Positions 11,173 to 22,615 of a stretch of 64,000 bases of DNA are shown piece after piece (the stretch's first letter is position 1; every line of letters begins with the position of its first letter). The notes beneath the pieces were generated by a model. It was not told where the DNA came from, ran no database searches, and was given only the letters and a program-made list of their open reading frames with translations. The translations under genes were made by a program, and so were the position numbers. This stretch comes from Ectobius pallidus (Eukaryota; Arthropoda; Insecta; Blattodea; Ectobiidae), in contig CAXKWD010000005.1 of NCBI GenBank assembly GCA_964059195.1, positions 139,463,686 through 139,527,685 on the forward strand, given 5' to 3'.

Positions 11173-12934
11173 AAACAATAAAAGAAGTAGGAACAAGAGA
11201 ACACAATATTACCAATCTGTACTCCAAGAAAGCACTACCTAGCGAACCTCTGTTGGCTCTAAAGCTAAGACTACAGTCTTTTCAGAATGTAGTCTGATTA
11301 GTGAAATTTCAAAGTAGTATTATATTGTACAGCACACAGCAAGATCAAGTCGTATATTTCTCCTTTCATAGGTAAAGATTTTTTAATCATGTTGTTAACT
11401 CCATTCACTGGTGGGGGGAAAATGGCACAATATGTGTCCTTTCAAACTCCTGTCAAGACATGGGGCATGGTGTCTAAAGGGAAAGTCCTGTTAAAACGGG
11501 ATATCTGATCTCCCTGACCAATTAGCACTGATAGCTGACGGAGTAAAATTCTAAGATAGAAAATGTGCTTGTACCTATGCAGTACTTTGCGATGCAGTTG
11601 TATTTATTTGACACTTTTGATCTCTCAAACACTTCAGTGGTTGATGATTCAATTCCTAGCAATACCTAAATGTAAAATTTTTGCAAATTAATTTAGGCTA
11701 CTAAGCGTATGGTGTTTTCACTACATCATAAGAACATTAGATTTCTTGAGGGTAGTTTGAAAGAACATTTCCTTGTTCTTCTGCAAACAAATTTTAGGTA
11801 ATTTAGAATTTATTACTACATTTTATATCGGCTCTCCACAGTTTTTGCTAGTATTTTCCAGTATTTTTCAATTTTCTTCTTCTTTAATATAATTTTTCCC
11901 AAAATTTCAAATCTTTGTTTTTGGCTGATTTTAATAATTTTGTCTTTTTAAAAAGTTCTTGGTCATTTTCTCAAACATGCAATGCCACAACTGGTAAGAA
12001 AAGCATCAAAGTGTGAATAATCAACTCATATAATAAGTACAGTATTAAAAATTTTTTTTAGTAGTTTCTCTGTAAGTTCTATAATATCAATAAAAAAAAT
12101 TCGTTAATTTTACAGTTTTCATCTGCATTCTTAAAAAACCAATAGCATTTCGATCTTCTTTGGTTTTCCAGCTCTTCTTTGCATCTCAAAAAATGAGGTT
12201 TTTTGCATTTCAATCAGTAATCTCATTGAATCAGTGCTCCTAAATAACTATAAAATTGACTCTGATGTAATGGGGAGGTAGGAAAGTGATTTACATAGAC
12301 AAACCTGACGGTCAATAATCAAAATAATCAAGAGTTGAAAATTTCTTTCTTAAGTAGGCCCTTAATGTGCAGTAAATCCCTATAATAAAGTGGTCTTTAA
12401 TTTTTATAATATTACACATTTTTAGTTATCACATTTTTTTATACATCTACCAATTTTTCCTACCATTTCACCATTTGATATTGTACAAAAACCAGACCCA
12501 ACTCATGACAGCATCAAAGTAGTATTATATTGTACAGCACACATGGACTGCCTGTAGTCAGGGATGAATGCCTCTACTGGATAAATGTTGCAGACGAGCC
12601 TGTGCTTTCATGCCCAAACCAAATTTGAAATTTCATGACAGAATTGATATGCCAACTTGTCAGCAATGCTTGTAGGAGTTTATTATTATCTGGGTTAATT
12701 TTGAGGTAGACTACAGTAAGTTGCTAGTGATTTGTTGGGTTAGTGTATCTTAGAACCAATATTTTCATCTTCTTCTTTATCCATGCTCAAGCCGATCACA
12801 CTTTCTCACAGGATGAGAGTCTGTGGTGTAGTGTATCGATGTTTACACATTCTGGAAGTCATACCATCCATAAACTTTTTTACTTCCATTGATATTGTTT
12901 CATGGACAAAGAAATAAGCCATTGATTTCCATAT
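11173..12934. other. Intergenic, one long-range direct repeat
   Basis: No gene was recognised. A 30-base identical direct repeat (TCAAAGTAGTATTATATTGT...) occurs at 11309-11338 and 12514-12543. Confidence 0.45.
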
Positions 12935-13765
12935 TATAGGAATATAAATGAAGGTAGGCCTAGAATTAAATGGCAGTCACCCAATTTTAGTTAATGCAGA
13001 TGATGTTTGTCTATTGGGCAATGACATAAACACAATCGAGAGAAATACTGAAAGTCTTTTCCATGTCTGTAGGAATGTTGGATTGGAAATTAATGTAAAA
13101 AAAAACTAGTATATGGTCATGAAACATCAAAGTAATGCGTTACAAAATATCAGAATAGCTGGTAAATCGTTCGAACAAGAAATTCAAATATCTGGGAGCA
13201 ATATTTACAGAAACAAATAATATTAAGGTAGAAGTAAAGTGGCAATTAAAATCAGGAAATGCTTGTTTTTATGCAGTTCAGAAACTCATATCTTCCTGTC
13301 TTCTGTCCAGGAAACTAAAAATAAAAATGTATGCCGGTTTTACTATATGGATGTGAGACATGGTCCCTTACTTTTCGGGAACAACATAATCTGAGTGTGT
13401 TTGAAAACAGGGTGCTTAGGAAAATATTTGGGCCTAAAAGAGATGAAAATGGGGACTGGAGAAAACTGCATAAGAACGAACTTCATAATCTGTACTCTTC
13501 ACCGGATAGTAAGGGTAATTAAATCACGGAGGATGAAATGGGCTGGAAATGTTGCACATATGGGGGAGGAACGACATATCTCAGAAGTATTGAATGTGAG
13601 ACCCAAAGGAAAAAGAGCATTTGGAAGACCTAGACATAGGTGGGAAGACAGTATTAGGATAGATTTAAGAGAAGTAGGCTTTGCAAGAGATGGTTGGATG
13701 GAGTTAGCGCAGAATAGGGTTGACTGGCTGGCTTATGTAAGCACGGCAATAAACCTTTGAGTTCC
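12935..13765 (+). pseudogene. Non-LTR retrotransposon, 3' part of reverse transcriptase ORF, broken
   Basis: This is the C-terminal half of a LINE-type polymerase. Visible pieces: LVNADDVCLLG at about 12990-13020 (the catalytic A-D-D box), GLEINV, then VLLYGCETWSL at about 13337, VFENRVLRKIFGPKRDENG, and in another frame IKSRRMKWAGNVAHMGEER and GRPRHRWEDSIRIDLREVG, ending WLAYVSTAINL-stop at 13760. A frameshift near 13500 and further breaks before 13330 show it is dead. The 5' portion is missing, the usual outcome of truncated reverse transcription. Similar elements are abundant in many insect genomes. Confidence 0.88.
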
Positions 13766-14356
13766 ATAAAATGGATAATATTCCTTTAGCTCTATTGACA
13801 TTGAGTAAGTAAGGAATATAAATGGGCTCCTGAAGGCCCACCAAATGGTTTTCTAATTGAAACATGAATATTTTAGCATAATTTGAGCAGCAGAGAGAAG
13901 GCATGGACAGAGAGATAAAGACTGTTGCAAGCAACTCTAACTGTCCAATCCACTTTAGCTCTCTGTGGTTCTCAGTCCATCAGATAATGTATCAGACAAT
14001 TGATCTACCATTCGTGATTGTAATCCACCTTGTTGTCATCATCAGCTTCTAGAAACACACATTGATGTAGCATTCTACCTTTTGAATAATGCATCTAGTC
14101 TATGGCAGTTTACATTTTATTAACTTGTCACCTCATATATTAACCTAACACATAAATTTTACACCTCAAGAAATGGATAAAATTAGCATTATTGCATTAA
14201 TAGAGCAACAATTTATAATAATACTAGTAGTAATTGCACACAATGTGCATTGTTCAGTTAGATTTAAGCAACTCACTGATTGCAATCTTTCTTGCCTCAC
14301 ATTCCACTATATGGTATCTACTGCACTCCTTCCCACACATTGCACACATGCACGAT

Positions 14357-16654
14357 TTAGACCATGGGCTACCAATAGCAAACCCTCCCCCCCCCCCCGT
14401 GGGATTTTCTGGCACACATATTTTTTTGTTGATATTATCGTCTAGTTTAAGATTTTAGTTGTTTGCCCCTTATCAATTACAGCATTTACCCGGAAACCCC
14501 GGAAAACCACGGAAATCCGGAGAAAATGGGGTTGTTTTAATTTTTTATTGTTCTTTGCCCCTAATATTCCCAGAGAATTTCTGACTCACATATTTTTGTT
14601 CGTATTGCCATCTAGTTTAAGGTTTCAGTTGTTTGCCCCCTTACAAATTACAACATATCCCCGGAAAACCCGGAAAGCCACGTATATACGGAGAAAATTA
14701 CTATGTTTTGGTTTTTAAATCTTTGTTCTTTGCCCCTAATATTCAAAGGTAATTTCTGACTCATATGTTTTTTTGTTGCCATTACCATCTAGATTAAGAT
14801 TTCAGTTGTTTGCCCTTATCAATTACAGCATATCCCCGGAAAACTCCGAAAACCAAGGAAATCCGAAAAAATTGACTTCTTTTGAATTTTTGAAAATCTT
14901 TGTTCTTTGCTACTAGTATTCAAAGGGAATTGGTAAATCATATGTTTTTGTGTTGGTATTGCCATCTAGATTAAGGTTTCAGTTGTTTTCCCCTTACCAA
15001 TTACAGCATATCCCCGGAAAACCCGGAAAACCACGTATATACGGAGAAAATGACTATGTTTTCTTTTTAAATCCTTGTTCTTTGCTCCTAATATTCGAAG
15101 AGAATTCCTGACTCATATGCTTTTGTGTTGGAAGTGCCAACTAGTAAGGTATCAGTTGTTTTCCCCTTACCAATTACAGCATGACAAAAAATAATGATGC
15201 TGAAGGGATGAAAGCGATTGAAAACCTGGCAGCACACCCTTCATATTTTAATGTGAACAAAAATATGTGTCAGAAATTCCCTGGGAATATTAGGGGCAAA
15301 GAACAATAAAAAATTAAAACTATTTGTAAGGGGCAAACAACTGAATCCTTCAACTAGATGGCAATACGAACAAAAATATGTGAGTCACAAAGTCCCTTTG
15401 AATACTAAGAGCAAATAACTAAGGTTAAAAAAATTAAAACAAAGTAATTTTCTCCGGATTTCCGTGGTTTTCAGAGTTTTCTGGGGAAATGCTGTAATTG
15501 ATAAGGGGCAAACAACTGAAACCTTAATTTAGATGGCAATACCAACACAAAACCGTATGAGTCACTAAGTCCCTTTGAATACTAAGAGCAAATAACTAAG
15601 ATTAAAAAAATTAAAACAAAGTAATTTTCTCCGGATTTCCGTGGTTTTCCGAGTTTTCTGGGGAAATGCTATAATTGATAGGGGGCAAACAACTGAAACC
15701 TTAATCTAGATGGGAATACCAATACAAAAACATATAAGTCACCAATTCCCTTTGAATACTAGGAGGAAAAAACATAGATTAAAAAAAATAAACAAAGTAA
15801 TTTTCTCCGGATTTCCGTGGTTTTCAGAGTTTTCTGGGGAAATGCTGTAATTGATAAGGGGCAAACAACTGAAACCTTAATTTAGATGGCAATACCAACA
15901 CAAAACTATATGAGTCACCAAGTCCCTTTGAATACTAGGGCAAAGAACTAAGATTTTAAAAAATTTGAACAAAGTCATTTTCTCCGGGTTTCCGTGGTTT
16001 TCGGAGTTTTCCGGGGATATACTGTATTTGATAATGGGCAAACAACTGAGACCTTAATCTAGATGGCAATGCCAACAAAAAAAAACATATGAGTCAGAAA
16101 TTCCCTTTGAATATTAGAAGGAAAAACAAAGATTGAAAAAATAAAACATTGTCATTTTCTCCGTATATACGTGGTATTCCGGGTTTTCCGGGGATATGTT
16201 GTAATTGGTCAGAGGCAAACAACTGAAACCTTAAATTAGATGACAATACCAACAAGAAATATGTGAGTCAATAATTCCCTGGGCATATTAGGAGCAAAGA
16301 ACAAAGAAAAATTAAAACAAAGTCATTTCTCCGGATTTCCGTTGTTTTCCGGGGATATGCTGTAATTGATAAGGGGTAAACAGCTAAAAACTTAATCTAG
16401 ATGGCAATACCAACAATAAATATGTGATTCAGAAATTCCCTGGGCATATTAGGAGCAAAGAACAAAGAAAAATTAAAACAAACTAGTTTTCTCCGGATTT
16501 CCGTAGTTTTCCGGTGTTTCCGGGTAAATGCTGTAATTGATAAGGGGCAAACAACTAAAATATGAAACTACATGTCAATACCAACAAAAAATATATGAGT
16601 CGGAAAATCCCACGGGGGGGGGGGATGGGGGGTATACAGTAGCCCACGCTCTAA
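14357..16654. mobile_element. 2.3-kb foldback element with long tandem-repeat inverted arms
   Basis: The left arm (to about 15180) holds five units and the right arm (from about 15250) holds eight units of the same sequence in reverse, each about 170-178 bases. The anchor GTTTGCCCC occurs at 14461, 14631, 14808, 14985 and 15158. Its reverse complement occurs at 15331, 15505, 15682, 15858, 16035, 16212, 16374 and 16545. Each unit carries a CCGGAAAA-CCACGGAAATCCGG-like segment, and some carry the palindrome CGTATATACG. The outer ends mirror each other: TTAGA..GTGGGCTAC, a C-rich run, then CGTGGGATTTTC. A unique spacer of about 70 bases separates the arms. The design resembles Drosophila foldback or Galileo elements, whose terminal repeats are also tandem arrays. 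I found no clear target-site duplication and no transposase. Confidence 0.8.
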
Positions 16655-16659
16655 TTCTC

Positions 16660-17110
16660 CTGGATCATGAAACAGTTTCGTGGTAAACATTTTAAAGTGG
16701 AACCCGTGTCCAGCCAGGCCAGTCACTATATATCTTTTCTTGTAGTTGGTTCGAGTCCAATCTTGGATCATCATGGCGTCTATCGTATAGAACTCTTGCC
16801 ATATGCCTTTCCTCTTATCCTCCCTTTCCCTGATGACTTCATACCAGCTGTCCGTAGGTGGTAGCTACAGCTTGATTCTTAAGTCCTCCACAAAATATGT
16901 CTCTCTTGCTAGGATGTACACAAGTCTAGAGGGCGCGAACTTTGATAGACCCAGGACTCTCTTCAAATACCTCGCCTTTACGCTTTCTATTTCCCTCATC
17001 TAATTTGTTGTGATGTGATCCCAGACATATTCGATCCCATATGCTTTTGTGGGCACTATCTTCGCCTCAAACAGTTTCATTGCTGTAGTGAGTGACATCA
17101 GGTTTAAATC
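16660..17110 (-). pseudogene. LINE polymerase C-terminal remnant
   Basis: On the minus strand, from 17110 downwards, it reads LTTAMKLFEAKIVPTKAYGIEYVW, a stop, MREIESVKARYLKRVLGLSK, PSRLVYILARETYFVEDLRI, and later YIVTGLAGHGFHFKMF. This is a recognisable LINE-encoded polymerase tail with stops and frameshifts. It abuts the right end of the foldback element. Confidence 0.7.
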
Positions 17111-18332
17111 TCTGTAGTAACAATTTATGGTAATGTGTCAGAATTTTTATTCACGTGTTAAAGTTGTTATTCTTAGAAACCATTTATTTCAAACTTATAA
17201 TCCACTGATGATTTTACTTGATGCTTATATCAATTTTTAAATTTAGCTATGAAAAGCTTAAGTTGTATTGATATCAGAAGTTATTGTAGTAACGTCCAAC
17301 GGTAAAGTTTAAAATATTATCTAAAATATAGGAATTTTCAAGGAATACCAGTACTTAATTAAAAAAGCAAAATACTATCACATTTTTATTATAAATATTG
17401 TACAGCTTCAATCCCATCCTTAACTTATTTACACAAATTCAGGATGTTTACATCTTTAAGGTTTTATACAACAACAGTTAGCTGTAAAACTCTCTGTTCC
17501 TAGAATAAAGACTGAAAATGTTCTTCAAACATGAGATTAATGATTAACTTTACATAGAATAAGTTGTACAAAATTAGTTAAACTATAGATTTTTATGTTC
17601 ATAGATAACCTGAATAGTAGAGCAATCACGTAAAAAGATTTAATAAAATTAATATTCCTATGTCATATATTGATGTATAATGGGCACTAAATTAAACTTT
17701 TTGCTATAGATTTTTGCAGGTGTAACACCAGAATATAAATTTTATTATAAATTTCTTTACTGAGATATAAGATGCAGAATAGATCATTTAAGCTAAATTT
17801 ATCTAAGTGGTAGGGTACCGTATAGACGTCATGTATTTTTCAAAAGTAGTTCCAGATATTTCCAATCATTCACATGATGTTGTTAACACAGATGTTTATC
17901 AACTAAGTACTTCATCACAGATGTATGGAACTTCATCCTAGGTTTACACCCAAAGGATTTCTTATAATAATTTTTAAACCGGAAACTTCAGTCACTTTGT
18001 TTTCAAAGTGATATGTAAAGCATGTATATAGATCATACAGCTTTCAAAAACCTCCTCCTTGGAATTACAATTACAGTTATGCACTTCAAAAAATGCTACT
18101 TATTTACAATCATAGAAGTGGAAAACTATATATATACAATCCACATAACTTTTAGTAGCACGATATACAGCTGTTAAAATTGTAAGGGTGGGTATCTTTG
18201 AAAGGTCTAGCCATGATTTTCATGAATGTGTAAAGTATAAAAAAGTACAGAGGAGGGATTTATAGATCTTAAACTTAATATCTTCAAATAAAAGTGTCCA
18301 TGATCAAATTTGCACAAGTCTTTTTAGATTTT
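17111..18332. other. Probable 3' flank/UTR of the Asp-rich gene
   Basis: No reading frame or repeat was recognised. Part of it is presumably the 3' UTR of the gene ending at 18333; reverse-strand poly(A) hexamers lie at 17741-17746 and 17385-17390. Confidence 0.35.
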
Positions 18333-18526
18333 TCAACCAAGCACTCTGAGAGCTGTTGTTGCTGCGACAAACACTATTGGAGCCATGGGCACTAGATAAG
18401 CTGCTCCATCATCATCGTCGTCATCATCATCATCGTCGTCATCGTCATCATCATCATCGTCATCCTTTTTATCATCATCGTCGTCATCATCATCTCCATC
18501 TCCATTTTTGTCATCGTCCTTTGAAT
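18333..18526 (-). CDS. Asp-rich secreted protein, last coding exon
   Basis: The acceptor ATATTTTCAG precedes ATTCAAAG. The exon codes the split Asp, 63 further residues and a TGA stop at 18335-18333. It contains the D8-KK-D19 tract and the hydrophobic C-terminal tail. Candidate poly(A) hexamers on this strand (TTTATT on +) lie at 17741-17746 and 17385-17390, so the 3' UTR may be 0.6-1 kb long. Confidence 0.75.
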
Positions 18527-21500
18527 CTGAAAATATATTTTTCATTAACTTGGTTCTCATAGGTAATGTCATGATTGTTTGTGAAATTACTGATAGATAC
18601 AAAGCAAGAAAGTTGCAAAGATATTTGTCTAAGGAATTTAAAAAGTATTATTGCATTTATAATTTCTTACTTAAGAAATAAACTAGAATGTAAGCATTGC
18701 ACATGTATTAGAAAGTATATTTTAATTGAAGTGTTACTTGAATACATAATGTTAGAACACTTTCATAACATGGGATGTATTCTTCGTGAAGAAATGACAG
18801 TTGTAACCATTGTTTGCCCAAGTATAAAGAGTCAAGATATTATAACAGCGCATATTTTAACTGCTTGTTGCTCCAGTAGAAACAAACAAAAAAATTCAGA
18901 TATTATTTTTGTCCCGAGTGAATACTTTTCTCAGAAAAAAAAAACATTTATTCCTAAATTCAGCTGTGATTTACTTATGTATGTAATTATGCAGTTAAAA
19001 GTGCTCCAACAAGTATTTCACGTTACCCAGTGTAGTAGTGAATGTCAGTGTAAAAGTTTAAGTTGATATTAACTATTTTCAGGATTATTAGTTTTTCTTT
19101 ATTAAGTGCCAGAATGGTACTTTCTGATATTGTGTGGTGGATGGGAAGATGTCTGTCTGCCTGTCCATATGTCTGTAAACGTGATAACTCAAATATGCTT
19201 GTCATGAAACTTGGTATACGCATTTATAATTTCCATGAGAAGAAGCCCATTGATATTGGACCAAATTGGTTGACCAGTACCTGAGTAATGCCCAATTTAG
19301 AGCCTATTTTAATATATTAGAAAGAATTTATCAAATGCAAATCAGTTCTAATGACAATATATGACTGAGGAGAGAGATTCCATCTGGCGCTGTGAATTGA
19401 ACTCTGGCTTAGCTCAGTTGGTAGAGCATTGGCACAAATAGCCAAAGGTCCTGGGTTCGAGTCCCAGTGTCGGAGGAATTTTTCTCCCGTAATATTTTCA
19501 TGTAATGTCCAACAGAGACAATAATCAGTGGTTCATGAATGCTTATATATCTATATTATTTCAATTTCTGACCTATTGTGTATGCATAATTCAAATATTT
19601 GATCAAGAGCCAGAGCATTGTCGCCTCTGCGAGAAAATGACTGGGGCAAACCCAGCAACAGAGGTTATTATTATATGCTTGAAGACATAGGTGCTGACTT
19701 GCAAAATCTTTTGAGGGTGCTCACTCAGAAAAGGAAAATCACATACAAGTTCAATAAAACTTACAATTATGTTAAAAATCCTTCATTACAACAAACAACA
19801 TTATTAAATGGTCTACATAAACGCTCTATACATAGTCTGTTTAATCAATAGGCCTAGTTACTATATTATTATCAATGCTACTTTACCACCTGAGGATTAA
19901 TAAAATCGTAACATCTTTTGCCAAAGAAAGGTGGCCTATTTGCGAATTTTGTTTTTATTGAAAATGTCTGCCTACGAATTTTGTTTATACTAATAACTCA
20001 TTTGCTATTCCAAACAAATCTAAAAGCATAGCTTCTTCTCTCTGGGAATGAATAATGATGTTACAGAATTTTTTAAATCTTCTTACCACAGTGCCTCTCT
20101 AGGTCTCTCTCTCAGACAGTCTCTTTGTAACATTAGATTGGATAGTTGTGGAAACTGGGATGTCTGTACATTATAGGTTTGTTCGCAAAGCAGTCAGAAA
20201 CCAGGAACAAATCGTTCGCGCATGCGCTCTTTCTCCACACGCGTTCGCAAAGCGAGAATCCGTGATTCTGATTTCAATCTTCTGTTCGCAAAGCTCTCAC
20301 GGACAGTTTCTGTACTATAAGAAAAATTTGCAGGCTCTACCATTAATTGTTATCAGAGACATTCGCAGTAACCTATTTTCACGCGCCTGACTCCTCCCTC
20401 CAAATCCTTGCTCCAGATTTATAAGCATAGGCTACTTATATGTATGAATAATGGAAGATAATTAAAAGTTTCCCAAAATATAGTTTATATTGCCGATGTA
20501 TATTGCATGTATAACATGTTAAAGGGAAATATATATTTTATTTGCATATCATATCGATTAAATGCAGAAACTATCGATTCCAAATTCTTCTAACCGTTCG
20601 CAAAGTGCAAATCACGGGTAAGTTACAGACTGGACTTGCGCAGTACAACCAATTCTCAAGCAGTCATGGATTTGCTTTGCGAACAAACCTTATATAAATA
20701 CTCCTTATATCGTTAGTGTGAATACTTGTAGGAAGTATGTATTTAAATAATGGACCGAGCCTGCCTAGTAGTAGTAAGATTGATCCAAAAAGTGCCATGC
20801 TGAAGTGACATCCAATCAAGACCTCGCCTAATAGTCTTGTAAAGTGATGTAACCATGTGGGCCTTCTATCTACTTTTATTGAGTGCTTCAAAACAAAATA
20901 CATTGGGTTTACCAGTAAGCAGTGAAATAATGATATGGCATGCATCTGTTCATTCGTTATTTTGTCATGGTTTGTGTTCATTTTACTGATATTTAATTTT
21001 AATGATTATGATATTAGGTGAAATAGCGAAGGTGAGTTAACAACAATAACCCGGGTACTTTTCAGGTTATAGTGCTTTTATTTTCATTGTCCCCACATGG
21101 CGAGTCAAACGTCAGCATTTTCTTTTGTGGTTTGCTGGATTACATTATTGTTTATTGAGGGTAAACATATTTGCACTCTCAGATCCAAGCAGGTGGCAGA
21201 CTCTGTTGCCAAGACAATCTAATAATGATAGTGATATAGGCATAATACAAAATTTTGATGTTTCTTTGATTCTCGTTTCCGACTGAGACATAACAACACT
21301 TCCACTTGCGGCTAGTAAAGAGTGTGTCCTTCTTGCATCAAACAAACAACATTTCAAATACAGCACCGCTGGGGACGATGATATTAATACAACTATTTAA
21401 AAACTATCCTCAAGCATAGTGATTTTTAGTTTTTGTGACAAATTGGAACAGACAAAAGAACCATTTGATTTTTATACAAGTATAAGATTATGATTATACC

Positions 21501-21642
21501 TCCATTATCATCTCCACTGCCCTTGCCATCATCGTGTTTGTCATCTTTGTCGTCTTTGTCATCTCTGGGAATCCTGCCTGCTCTGACTGTGCCACTCACA
21601 AGGAGGAAGCCGAGTAGAAGTATCCACAACAATCTCATGTTG
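18333..21642 (-). CDS. Secreted poly-aspartate protein, putative GPI-anchored (two exons)
   Basis: The coding sequence joins 21638-21500 and 18526-18333 on the minus strand, giving 110 residues. I do not recognise the family. Residues 1-20 are a textbook signal peptide (MRLLWILLLGFLLVSGTVRA), with cleavage probably after A20. Residues 25-46 are D/K/H/G-rich, with repeated DDK. Exon 2 adds eight aspartates, two lysines and then nineteen aspartates, and ends in a 24-residue tail (GAAYLVPMAPIVFVAATTALRVLG). Small residues followed by a hydrophobic stretch to the very C-terminus is the pattern of a GPI-anchor addition signal. Both splice junctions are consensus and the phases agree: exon 1 ends with one codon base and exon 2 begins with two, making Asp. 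The mature product would be an extremely acidic, cation-binding surface or secreted peptide; this is inference. The aspartate runs mix GAT and GAC, so they are not a pure microsatellite. Confidence 0.7.
19086..19320 (+). repeat. Dispersed repeat family G, single unit
   Basis: It begins AAGTGCCAGAATGGTACTTTC and includes the microsatellite TGTCTGTCTGCCTGTCC, CATGAAACTTGGTATACGCA and the closing CAATTTAGAGCCTATTTTAA. It matches 35768-36012 in reverse. Confidence 0.7.
19403..19475 (+). repeat. tRNA-like cloverleaf without U33 (tRNA pseudogene or SINE head)
   Basis: A nearly complete cloverleaf can be drawn: acceptor TCTGGCT/TGTCGGA (6 of 7 pairs including wobbles), D stem GCTC/GAGC, anticodon stem TTGGC/GCCAA, T stem CTGGG/CCCAG with loop TTCGAGT. 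The anticodon loop ACAAATA lacks the invariant T at position 33, so it should not act as a normal tRNA. It probably derives from a tRNA and serves as a SINE head. Confidence 0.6.
20175..20690. mobile_element. MITE with repeated TTCGCAAAG motif
   Basis: The ends AGGTTTGTTCGCAAAGCA and TGCTTTGCGAACAAACCT are perfect 18-base inverted repeats. TAT flanks both sides. The motif TTCGCAAAG recurs inside at about 20243, 20283 and 20597, as well as in both ends. The element lies in the large intron of the Asp-rich gene. Its superfamily is uncertain. Confidence 0.78.
21500..21642 (-). CDS. Asp-rich secreted protein, exon with signal peptide
   Basis: The acceptor CTTATCTTTCAG precedes this exon, which starts CAAC-ATG (ATG at 21638). 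A 5' UTR exon must therefore lie upstream. The exon codes residues 1-46 and ends G|GTATAATC with one base of a split codon. The start is fixed because the hydrophobic signal-peptide core begins three residues after this Met. Confidence 0.75.
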
Positions 21643-22415
21643 CTGAAAGATAAGAGGAAAATATTTCTTTAAAATTCCTTTATTTTTAACAAACAAAAAT
21701 TTGTCATAAAACTTTGACCTAGGATAATGATTTTCAAACTTATTTGCTTGGATACCACCAGTTCAGTACAGTGGAGTCATAAGAACCACTTAGAATTTTA
21801 AGCAAGTTATAATATGTTGACTTAGCTGATAGTTTCACTGTTCAGTACTATAATCCTAACAACAGAAAGTATCCCTACTTAAGCAAATTCCAAAATATGT
21901 AATTGAGGATTAAGAAGTAGTGTGATTTTTAGGGGGAATGCTCTGGCATGCACTTATTTAATAAAATAATGTAAAAGTGAAAAAACAAATGGTAGAATCA
22001 TTCATTAGAATTGCCAAATTAAAATGTAAGTTATTTCAGTTTGAATACTGCAAAAGTCAAAATGTTCCTTTACAACAAATGGGGAAAGAAATTCAACCCT
22101 GACATAATTTCCCATTTGCACAGGTATTTTTAATTGGCTGTCAATCAGCTGTTCAGCGTTTTATCACAATACAACTTCTAACAATTTATTGTATACTCTT
22201 CGCTTAGTCATTTGCTATGATAAACAAATATTTAAATTTTTGGTCTGCTTTTTTTACTGATCTCATGACTTTCTTTCCACGTCTTCTTAAATTGGCTGCC
22301 AATCAGCTGTTCAGTTCCCCATTACAATGAGGTTTTTAGATGTATTTGCACTACGGTTAACATGGAGAATAGGCTTTCAATAAAGCAGATGTAATTGTTG
22401 CTTTCCATGTTTTAG

Positions 22416-22615
22416 CCCGTCTCCTTAGCCGCGGTAGCTGCCTTAGAACCGTGGTGAAGGAGGCTGTGGGTTCGAGTCCCGCCTCAGGCATGTGTGTTTG
22501 TGTTGTGTAATAAGGAAAAATGGAAAAAAGAAAACAAAAACGGTAAACAAGATAAATAATTCAGAAAAATTGGCCTATGGCCGGCTAATTTAAACAAAAA
22601 AGAAACTATTTAAAA
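22416..22615 (+). repeat. tRNA-derived SINE, family E copy 1
   Basis: The head is CTCCTTAGCCGCGGTAGCTG with a B-box GGGTTCGAGTCCC at 22468-22480. It is followed by a T/G-rich then A-rich tail ending GGCCGGCTAATTTAAAC. Confidence 0.65.

Noticed and set aside
14357..16654. LTR retrotransposon
   Set aside because: The long repeats are inverted, not direct, and there is no gag/pol coding sequence between them.
18356..18562. His/Arg-rich + strand frame
   Set aside because: It is the antisense of the GAT/GAC poly-aspartate exon; its HHRRHH pattern is a direct consequence of that tract.
18575..19066. 163-codon open frame on the + strand
   Set aside because: It lies in the intron of the minus-strand Asp-rich gene, has AT-driven composition and no recognisable domain, and runs close to a dispersed repeat. 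It is most likely a chance open frame.
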